Below, one piece after another: positions 15,559 through 22,167 of a DNA stretch of 64,000 nucleotides. The position numbers and the translations under genes are program-made. Source of the stretch: CAVPUA01 sp963828015 (GTDB taxonomy: Bacteria > Actinomycetota > Actinomycetes > Mycobacteriales > Jatrophihabitantaceae); contig CAWHCD010000005.1 in the NCBI GenBank assembly GCA_963828015.1, positions 124,001 through 188,000 of the forward strand. The letters run 5' to 3'. Each line of letters begins with the position of its first letter. The first letter of the stretch is position 1. The notes beneath the pieces are model-generated. The model saw only the letters and a program-made list of their open reading frames with translations, was not told the DNA's origin and did no database searches.

Positions 15559-16191
15559 ATGGCTTCCGCAGTTGATGGCTTCCTCGCGAGTAGGGTTTAT
15601 CCGATCATGAAGGAGGCGGGCTTCCGGCGTCATCGTCGCGAGTTCATACTCGGCGGACCTAAGGATATGGTGGGGGTAGTCGGATTTTACCCGAGAAGCT
15701 TTCCTGATTCGGTTGGGTTCTCGATTCAATATGGCGTGGTTCCGCCAGCTCTAATACGGTGGCGCGAATCCAGAAATATCGTTACACCGACATGGCTGTC
15801 TCCATCCGAAGCGTTATTGATGGCTCAAGCCTTCACTCCAGATCTGACGCAGCGCTCAGGCGATCCCTGGAGCCAGCCGTACCAGTGGAAGCTAGGCGAT
15901 GAGAGGTGGAACGAGTGGTTAGCCGTTGAAGTCGCGGCCGCTCTCCAAGACGAGGTCCTTGCATCGGTCGTCGCATGGTTCGATCCGATCGAACTCGCCA
16001 GGGCGATCCGAGACTCGAGGCCTGGCCGGTTTCCCGGTATGAACCCCACTCCTCGCGCGCTTGCCATGGCGCTCCTGGACACAGCGCCCTCTGCCGATCT
16101 CGCGGCGGAGTTGTCACTGCTCCCGGAGAGCGATCCAGTCCGTATTTGGGTCGAGCAGGAATTGGCGAGATCCCGACCTCAGTCGCCCTAA
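15559..16191 (+). CDS. DUF4304-like protein, candidate immunity protein for cassette C
   Basis: It starts 60 bases after the nuclease tip, with aggag at 15549-15553 before ATG 15559. The 210-residue protein begins VDGFLASRVYPIMKEAGFRR and has HRREFILGGPKDMVGVVGF and FSIQYGVVPP, the pattern of DUF4304-type proteins (a C-terminal-grown alpha+beta fold often encoded next to toxins). The C-terminal half is helical with a DPIELARAIRD element. Immunity function is inferred from position and family tendency. Confidence 0.55.
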   Translation: MASAVDGFLASRVYPIMKEAGFRRHRREFILGGPKDMVGVVGFYPRSFPDSVGFSIQYGVVPPALIRWRESRNIVTPTWLSPSEALLMAQAFTPDLTQRSGDPWSQPYQWKLGDERWNEWLAVEVAAALQDEVLASVVAWFDPIELARAIRDSRPGRFPGMNPTPRALAMALLDTAPSADLAAELSLLPESDPVRIWVEQELARSRPQSP

Positions 16192-16731
16192 GGCCCACGC
16201 AGACGTATGCAGTTCGGCCCCCCTCTCTTGCAGGTTCAGGGGGTCGTTGGCGAGGTCGACGCGGCGCTGCGCGGTCATCGTCTGCGCGCCGGTCTGCCAG
16301 GCGTCGCCGAGCGGAACGACGTGATCGATCTGGATCGCGGTCGAGGTAGACGCCCCGCGAGTGAAAGAGATCGTTGTTGCGGTGTACGGGTCGGCCAGGG
16401 TGCCGGTGAGCACGGTGCAGCCGTTGCTACCTGGCTTGAGCGCGACGCTGGTGAGGTCTCGCCGGAGGATGTCGTTGCGGGTGTCGCACCCGTTGTGGCC
16501 GAGCGGGTCGTTGTTGTTGTCGGTCCAGGTCTCGCCGAACTGCGCCCGGGTGTAACCGGTCATCGGTGCGGCATCCTTGATCGCGAGCGTCGACAGGACG
16601 TCGACCGCGGACCCCGGAGTGGCTGCCGCTGCACTGGACGACGTGGGCGGGGCCGCCGGTGCACCCGTGGTGTTGCACGCGGCCAGGCTGACGGCAGCCG
16701 TCAGCAGCAACAGCGATACACGCGGTCTCAC
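16114..16731 (-). pseudogene. DUF1524-type HNH nuclease lipoprotein, 3'-truncated
   Basis: The N-terminus is a lipoprotein signal (MRPRVSLLLLTAAVSLAAC). The body matches secreted DUF1524/GmrSD-type HNH nucleases: WTDNNNDPLGHNGCDTRND, GTLADPYT, the IDHVVPLGDAW catalytic motif, and RRVDLANDPLNL. In intact homologues LNL continues into a domain with a second Asn/His and Lys-rich segment. Here it changes after about 16228 into unrelated arginine-rich residues that end opposite the DUF4304-like gene. The nuclease is therefore cut at a rearrangement breakpoint and probably inactive. Confidence 0.75.
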
Positions 16732-16799
16732 GGGCGCATCAGACCACGGCTCGGCGACAAGATCACGGCGCGACCTCGGCGTCCATGGAAGCGGAACAC

Positions 16800-17297
16800 C
16801 TACCCCGATCCGCCCTCGATTTCCCGTAGCCCCGCAGCGACGGACCTGAGTACCCGCTGCCCGGCCCTCTCGTCCAGTCCCTGCACCGCCCGCGTCACGA
16901 CAGCGAGCAACGCCGCGGCCTGCGCCTCACTCACCCGGGTTTGCCGCTCAGCGACACCAGCATCCAGATTGGTCTTCGCCCACCGGCCGGCCTGCTCTGT
17001 CAGGTCGATCAGCTTCGACATCGTCTCCGCCGTCAGATCACCTGTCTGCAGCTCTTCCCTAGCAACGCGCATCAGGTAGTCCGCGGAATGCCCCACGTCG
17101 GCGAGGACCTCAGCGGGATCACGACGCGGATCCGCCTTCAACGCACGAGCCAGGGTCAACCGCTCGAGGCGCTTCGCCCGGATCTGTGGCGCGTTTCCAC
17201 CGTGGGACCTGCACGGGCCTCCGCCGATCACAAGCTTCTTGCAATGACCGCCTGCCCGAGTCCGCGCCCCGCAGACCTCGCCGGCGAGGCCCGTCAC
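16800..17297 (-). CDS. HGG-motif protein of a type found in phages and integrative elements
   Basis: The GTG start at 17297 gives 165 residues. The N-terminus contains CGARTRAGGHCKKLV and CRSHGGNAPQIRAKR, a Cys/His zinc-like knuckle ending in the HGG-x-x-P-type motif common to small proteins beside phage terminase genes. The rest is helical (MSKLIDLTEQAGRWAKTNLD). No terminase follows here. It may be a remnant of a phage packaging module or DNA-binding cargo. Function is not assigned. Confidence 0.6.
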   Translation of the reverse strand: MTGLAGEVCGARTRAGGHCKKLVIGGGPCRSHGGNAPQIRAKRLERLTLARALKADPRRDPAEVLADVGHSADYLMRVAREELQTGDLTAETMSKLIDLTEQAGRWAKTNLDAGVAERQTRVSEAQAAALLAVVTRAVQGLDERAGQRVLRSVAAGLREIEGGSG

Positions 17298-17416
17298 CTT
17301 GCCGTCCCGCGCGACAGGGTGGGACTTGCGCTCCCACGCCGAGCACCCCGATAAGCCTCAGGAACACGGGCCCGCACGCCCAGCAGCGCGAGCACACACC
17401 GCGCGTGGTCACCGAA

Positions 17417-19486
17417 ATGGTCACCGGACACTCCCAAGCGCCCCGACACTCGGCCCACAAGAGCCGATCCATGCAGTCCGCCAATCCATGCAGTAACACC
17501 CCGACACCCAACGAAAACGCCCAGCGCTACAGCGCGACCTCGGGGCTCGGGTCGATCCTGGACTCCGCGACCTACACCCACCTCGGGCAGCTCGCCCAAA
17601 CCCTGGCCACGACCAGCGGCACCCAGATCGCCCACACCTACACCTACGAGCCCGCCAGCGGGCGCCTGTCCACCGACTACACGAACAGCCCGAGCAGCGG
17701 CGGCGTCCTGTCCAATGACACCTACACCTACGACAGCGCCGGCGACATCCTCGAGGACAACAATGTCGTCACCGGGGTCGCGACCGACACCCAGTGCTAC
17801 AGCTACGATCCGCTGCAGGACCTGACCGCGGCCTGGACCCCGTCCTCGAACGTCTGCACCGGGGCGCCGTCCTCCTCAGCGTTGGGTGGCCCGGCGCCGT
17901 ACTGGACCAGCTACACGATCAACCCGGCCAACGGTGACCGCACCCAAGACATCCGCCACGCCACCACCGGCACCGGTCTGGACACCCGCGACACCTACAC
18001 CTACCCCACCAGCGGCTACCTCGCTGGCGGAGTCGGCGGGCCCACCGCGCAATCGGGCGTGCAACACGCCACCGCCGCCGCCGGGACGAACCCGGTCACC
18101 GGCACCTGGACGGTCACCGGAGCCGACGCCTACGCCTACAACGGCAACGGGTCGACGACCTCCCGTCCCGGCCAGAGCATCATCTACGACGCCGAGGGCC
18201 ACCAACAGCAAGTCACCGTGACCGCCGGTACTACCCAGAACGACGTCTACGACGCCAACGGCACCTTGTTGCTGCAAACCGAATCCAGCGGCGGCACCGG
18301 CACCACCGCGTTCCTGGGTGACACTGAACTGCACGTCGCCTCCGGCAGCAGCACCGTCACCGCCACCCGCACCTACACCGCCGCCGGACAGGTCCTCGCC
18401 GAACGCGACACCACCAGCGGGGTCACCGGCAGCCAGTACTACTACCTCGACACCAACACCACCGCAACCGCGACCGCCAGCCTCGCCGTCACCGGCGCGA
18501 CCATCACCCGCCGCTACACCGACCCCTACGGCAACACCCGAGGCACCACCACGACGTGGACCAGCACCCACGGTTTCCTGAACGCCCCCACATCGAGCCT
18601 CACCGGCCTCACCCATCTCGGCGCCCGCCAATACGACCCCTCGATCGGGCGATTCACCACCGTCGACCCGCTACTAAGCGCCGGCAACCCGCGGTCCGTC
18701 AATGGGTACAGCTACGCCGACAACAACCCCACCACCCAATCCGACCCAAGCGGGCGTTCGACGGCATGCGACGCGGAACCGGCCGCGTGCGCAGCCGACG
18801 GCGGGCCAGCAACCTTCGGCGGCGGCCCGACCCTCGTATCAGCGCCCGCACCTGCCAAAAAGAAAAACACCGGCACTACTCCTTCGCCACCACCAGGCAG
18901 CGTTCAGGTATCCGTGACCCCCACGACAAATATAGGGTCTTGTTGCCAACCGAAAAGGTTGGGCTGCACTGATGCAAACACCAACTTTATTAAGACGGCC
19001 ACGTGCGGAACTGCTACACCGGACGCTAGTTGCGGTATCGCTTACTGGTATGCGAACCAAACGAACCATCAGGTCCTGACAGCCAACACGAATGGCGGAA
19101 CACCAGTATTCCTGGGATGCCAGAATGGCTACAGCGCCGTGATCGGTTCCGGATGCGAACTCAACCGGTCGGACGACAGTGGGGCTGATGCACTCTTAAG
19201 CCTGGGCGTCATTGCCGCGGTCGTAACCCTTGGGGTTTGCCTGCCCGAGTGTCTGAGCGGGCCAGCTGCGAGCATCGCAACGGCAGACGAGAGCGCGACT
19301 GCTATCGCCGGAGTCGCCGCTCAGGGCATAGGGCAGACCGTGAGTATCACGGGCGTGGCCGTGAGTAGCCTCCCTTCCTTCCTAGCTACTGCGGGGGATA
19401 TTATTCAGTCCCTTGGTGAGGACCCGGAAATGATTCGGGCCGTTTGGCTTCGTCTTGTTCAGCTCTTTACATCAAGCAAGAGCTAG
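17417..19486 (+). CDS. Second RHS fragment with toxin tip D
   Basis: An ATG at 17417 opens a frame in which RHS sequence appears abruptly at 17527 (YSATSGLGSILDSATYTH). The 1.1-kb block 17527-18640 nearly duplicates 11233-12347 but without the extra G, so here the reading frame runs correctly through GARQYDPSIGRFTTVDP and DPSGRSTACDAEP into the tip. Tip D (from about 18850) is AT-richer and cysteine-rich (IGSCCQPKRLGC, FIKTATCGTATPDASCG, LGVCLPECLSG), then an alanine-rich hydrophobic region and a charged tail (EDPEMIRAVWLRLVQLF). I do not recognise its family. With no signal peptide or full shell, this is a tip donor rather than a complete toxin. Confidence 0.7.
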   Translation: MVTGHSQAPRHSAHKSRSMQSANPCSNTPTPNENAQRYSATSGLGSILDSATYTHLGQLAQTLATTSGTQIAHTYTYEPASGRLSTDYTNSPSSGGVLSNDTYTYDSAGDILEDNNVVTGVATDTQCYSYDPLQDLTAAWTPSSNVCTGAPSSSALGGPAPYWTSYTINPANGDRTQDIRHATTGTGLDTRDTYTYPTSGYLAGGVGGPTAQSGVQHATAAAGTNPVTGTWTVTGADAYAYNGNGSTTSRPGQSIIYDAEGHQQQVTVTAGTTQNDVYDANGTLLLQTESSGGTGTTAFLGDTELHVASGSSTVTATRTYTAAGQVLAERDTTSGVTGSQYYYLDTNTTATATASLAVTGATITRRYTDPYGNTRGTTTTWTSTHGFLNAPTSSLTGLTHLGARQYDPSIGRFTTVDPLLSAGNPRSVNGYSYADNNPTTQSDPSGRSTACDAEPAACAADGGPATFGGGPTLVSAPAPAKKKNTGTTPSPPPGSVQVSVTPTTNIGSCCQPKRLGCTDANTNFIKTATCGTATPDASCGIAYWYANQTNHQVLTANTNGGTPVFLGCQNGYSAVIGSGCELNRSDDSGADALLSLGVIAAVVTLGVCLPECLSGPAASIATADESATAIAGVAAQGIGQTVSITGVAVSSLPSFLATAGDIIQSLGEDPEMIRAVWLRLVQLFTSSKS
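17527..18640 (+). repeat. Duplicated RHS block, copy 2 (pairs with 11233-12347)
   Basis: Near-identical to copy 1 with scattered substitutions. The abrupt left boundary at 17527, inside a codon context unrelated to RHS, marks a recombination junction. Because both copies end in the same conserved core and then lead to different tips, homologous recombination between them would swap tip D onto the large RHS body. Confidence 0.9.
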
Positions 19487-19495
19487 AGTGCAACG

Positions 19496-20019
19496 ATGAT
19501 CTCGCTCCGAAAGCACACCAGGGTCCCAGACGATTTACGTAAGCCGATCACCGACGCGGTACTGGCAGTCCAGCACTCGCATAAAGAAAGACTCCACGAG
19601 GTTATGTTTTCAGGAGTGTTCTTCAGCTATCCGAATATTTTATACATGCCAACGGTTGTCTATGCATACGCGACTATGACCGCTATTTCCTCCTTCGGTG
19701 ATCGCACAGTTACCGAGCACGACCTTGAAACGCTCTGGCCATTCGTCAAAGACGGGGCAGACCTGATGCCAGTTTCGATCGAGGATGAGCTGCTAGCCGC
19801 GAGGCTAAGGGTGCTCACGTTGGTCGTTCCCCCCCAGATAGGCCGTTCTTGGAACGTGTGGAGGACTTCGATCAGGTAGCGCTCGGAATCGGTCTTGCAA
19901 TCGTAGGAGGTGCCGCGGTGTTCGCCGGGTGGAGAGACTCGCAGGTTCGTATGTACTACGACGTCACGAAAGAGATCGTCGAGAAAAAGACGCAAGTTAG
20001 GAAGGAGTACAGGAGATGA
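19496..20019 (+). pseudogene. Candidate immunity protein D, frameshifted at a C7 tract
   Basis: ATG 19496 lies 10 bases after the tip D stop. The frame runs normally to TLVVPPQIG and then ends at 19879, but a different frame continues smoothly from the same place (FLERVEDFDQVALGIGLAIV, AVFAGWRDSQVRMYY, EIVEKKTQVRKEYRR) to TGA 20019. The switch falls at a run of seven C at 19829-19835; eight C would restore one 174-residue protein. The restored C-terminus contains one membrane-like helix. It could be phase variation at a homopolymer, decay or a sequence error. Confidence 0.55.
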
Positions 20020-20288
20020 GAGAGTCAACCAGATTCTTGCTACCGTCGGCGAAGCCGTTGACCTTCGCCGTAGTCGGTTTCCAGCATTCCGCTGGAGTCC
20101 CACGCCACACCGCTAGCTAGCCCAGCCGAGGCTTGGGAGATCAGCATGTCGACGGATTCCAGCCGTAACTGAGGAGCGCCTACGTCATCGCGATCGCCGT
20201 CGACGGCCGGTCGAGCGGAATACCGACGTTCGCTTCGCGTCGCCCTCGCCGCCCCGAGAGCTCCAGCCGCCGTCGTAGCTACCGGCAC

Positions 20289-20528
20289 GTGATCATGGGT
20301 TTAGGGACCGAGGACCCGAAGTTCAAGACCAACATCGATGTGTACGGCAGGGTCGCGACCTACGCTCATCGGATCATCGCACAGCGCGGCTCGGCGCCGA
20401 CCTACGGCACGGTGACGGTCCGCGGCGCTCGGATCGACGTCGATGCGGTCGCTGCACAGCATCGCGACCGCGAGATCGAAACCGACGCGTTCTGGCGGTG
20501 GCTGCAGAACCTGGCCACGCGGGCGTAG
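20289..20528 (+). CDS. Small hypothetical protein
   Basis: GTG 20289 or ATG 20295 starts a 77-79-residue soluble protein (EDPKFKTNIDVYGRVATYA, VRGARIDVDAVAAQHRD, FWRWLQNLATRA). I do not recognise it. Codon use is like the GC-rich backbone, not like the AT-richer tips. The 270 bases upstream contain only short broken frames. Confidence 0.4.
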   Translation: MIMGLGTEDPKFKTNIDVYGRVATYAHRIIAQRGSAPTYGTVTVRGARIDVDAVAAQHRDREIETDAFWRWLQNLATRA

Positions 20529-20710
20529 CCCGGCCGCCTCAGCATGATCCGGCTCGACGCTGACGGCCCCCACGGCTGCTTGCCAGCAACGCGACGGTGG
20601 CGTCGACCAGGAGGCTCACGACCGGTCTCGGAGCGGCCATCGGCTAGGACGAAACCGCGTCCGGGGTCGGGCCGTGTCGGGTCGCAAACTCGCTCGGGGT
20701 CTTCCCTTCG

Positions 20711-21025
20711 GTGTTGATCACTGGCGCCGGGCCCAAGACGCTTGCAGGCCAGCAAACACGTCGGGTTCGACGGGCCGGGTTAGGTCATCATGTGGTGGGG
20801 TCGTTTGTTGCGCGCCAATACGACCCGGCCACCGGACGATTCCCTATGGTCGATTCGGTACTGGCACCTATGCAGCCGCAACAAGACAACGGCTGCAGCT
20901 GCTACGCCTGGAACAACCCCATCACGACGTCTGATCCGACCGGACTCTGCCCCCGGGACATTCAATGCCTATGTCCGACTCCCCGTTTTTCGGTCCAGAT
21001 CTTGTGTCTGTGCTCGCCAAGATGA
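20711..21025 (+). pseudogene. Orphan RHS core with very short tail (cassette E)
   Basis: The frame contains the RHS core in shortened form: FVARQYDPATGRFPMVDS, MQPQQDNGCSCYAWNNP and SDPTGLC. It then ends within 23 residues (FSVQILCLCSPR), so the tip has been lost. The core is closer to that of cassette C than to the large RHS copies. Upstream DNA to about 20610 shares blocks with the region ahead of cassette C. Confidence 0.65.
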
Positions 21026-21046
21026 GAGGACTGATGGGGGTGGCTG

Positions 21047-21106
21047 ATGCCGACTAAGCGGTTTACGGCGGAGCAGCTCGTGGCGAAGCAGGGAGAGGCG
21101 TCCTGA
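21047..21106 (+). pseudogene. IS3-type transposase OrfA start, truncated remnant
   Basis: ATG 21047 begins MPTKRFTAEQLVAK, the characteristic start of IS3-group OrfA proteins, and runs into a stop after 19 residues. Only about 60 bases remain and no terminal inverted repeats are visible. It sits exactly between two RHS fragments, so it marks an old insertion or deletion point. Confidence 0.5.
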
Positions 21107-21111
21107 AGCTG

Positions 21112-21260
21112 GTCACTACACCTACGAAGCCGCCGCGCTGCGCCTGTCCACCGGCGACACGAACAGCCCGACCAGCGGCGGTGGCCTCGGGTGACACCTA
21201 CACCTACGACAACGCCGGGAGCATGGCCGAAGCCAACAACGTCGTCACCGGCTCGCTGTA
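21112..21260 (+). pseudogene. RHS YD-repeat fragment (fragment F)
   Basis: Translation gives YTYEAAALRLSTGDTNSP, then after a frame change DTYTYDNAGSMAEANNVVTG. This aligns with YTYEPASLRLSTDYTNSP and DTYTYDSAGDILEDNNVVTG of the large RHS copies. One deletion and a stop break it, and no start exists. It is a diverged relic of a further RHS gene. Confidence 0.6.
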
Positions 21261-22048
21261 GACGTTTGCCTGGTGCCAGGCCGGTCGAACTGGCCGGATG
21301 GGCTTCGGCAGGCTCTCGAACGCGATCCCGTAGGCCATTCTGAGCCTAGGGGTCGCTGGCGGCCTGCGGACCCGACCGGCGGTCTCGTGGATGTGCCTGT
21401 CGCACCCCACTTAGCGCCGGTGCGTGCGCCCATCCGGGCGGTGGCCTGTCAGCGGCGTTCTCCTCAGGCGTGAAGTGCTCATCGGCTCCGAACCGGAACA
21501 ACAGGCCCTCAGAGATCCTGATCCCGGCCACCAGCCGCGGCTGTTGATCGTGACGCGGCTGGCGCGTTTGGAGACCGACACGTCTGACCCGCTCACGTTG
21601 AGCTAGGACGGTGGGGGTGAGCTGCTCACGGTTGCGGTAGAACGTCGCGATCTCGATATCTCGCCATTCGTCCGCCGCCTCACCTAACTGCAGATCAAGC
21701 GCAGACAGGCGCTCCGCGCTCAACGGATGCTCGGCATACGGGCTGATCCCGGTCGGCTCGCACAACGTCGGGCCTCGCTCGGGGTGAGCCGAACCGCCGC
21801 GTGTACTCCTTGAACAGGGACCTCGATCCAGATGGCCGGCGGAGTGATGGTGGGATCGGTCGTTGTCTTGCTCCTTCTGGAAGCGGATTGGGTCGCAAGC
21901 GATCGCGGCGTGGCAACTTGCGTGGCAACCTAACGCTGGTTCACACCGGATAACGGCAGATGACAACCGCGGGATTAAGGCGGCGAACGTACCGAAGAAC
22001 GGGCCGACCTCTGTAGGCGAGTCGACGCCAGTTGACTGGCTGGTTCGC
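21261..22048. other. Degenerate right end of the island
   Basis: I see no gene I would defend. Minus-strand frames contain plausible stretches such as CEPTGISPYAEHPLSAERL and DEWRDIEIATFYRNRE, interrupted by frame changes, which suggests an eroded gene of unknown type. The right TGGCAAC pair lies at 21911-21929, about 120 bases before attR. Confidence 0.4.
21911..21929. promoter_or_regulatory. Right pair of TGGCAAC sites, candidate integrase arm-type sites
   Basis: TGGCAAC at 21911-21917 and 21923-21929, same strand and nearly the same spacing as the pair at 5220-5237. The presence of the motif pair just inside each end supports a function in integration or excision. Confidence 0.5.
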
Positions 22049-22096
22049 CTGTTAATCGAAGGGTTTCTGGTTCGAGTCCAGATGGGGGAGCCAACA
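22049..22096 (+). repeat. attR: right 48-bp attachment repeat (partial tRNA-Asn)
   Basis: Identical to 5126-5173. It contains only the anticodon-loop-to-CCA half of tRNA-Asn; the preceding bases (ggttcgc) do not form a D-arm or acceptor strand, so this copy is not a functional tRNA. Confidence 0.9.
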
Positions 22097-22167
22097 GGCG
22101 ATCCACAGCCCCTGTACAGCGCGCGTTAGTTGATCTATCGTCAGCGCGACGCTCGGGGGAGGCCGTC

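Larger units (their letters stand above)
5126..22096. mobile_element. tRNA-Asn-integrated genomic island carrying integrase and RHS toxin array
   Basis: A 17-kb segment is bounded by two 48-bp identical copies of the tRNA-Asn 3' half. A tyrosine integrase sits directly inside the left copy, transcribed towards it. No phage structural genes, replication gene or conjugation gene is recognisable, so it is best described as a non-autonomous or decayed integrative element. The cargo is dominated by RHS/YD-repeat proteins, alternative C-terminal tips and small probable immunity genes, plus a truncated HNH nuclease, an HGG-motif protein and an IS scrap. Flanking genes outside the repeats look like ordinary chromosome. 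Confidence 0.88.

Noticed and set aside
21346..21966. Minus-strand 206-codon frame near attR
   Set aside because: Plausible stretches occur in two different frames with no start context; I treat it as an eroded region, not a gene.
22049..22096. Second tRNA gene
   Set aside because: Only the 3' half of tRNA-Asn is present; there is no acceptor 5' strand or D-arm, so it is an attachment-site copy.
5126..22096. Complete prophage
   Set aside because: No capsid, portal, tail, lysis or terminase large-subunit gene is recognisable; the HGG-motif protein alone is not enough.
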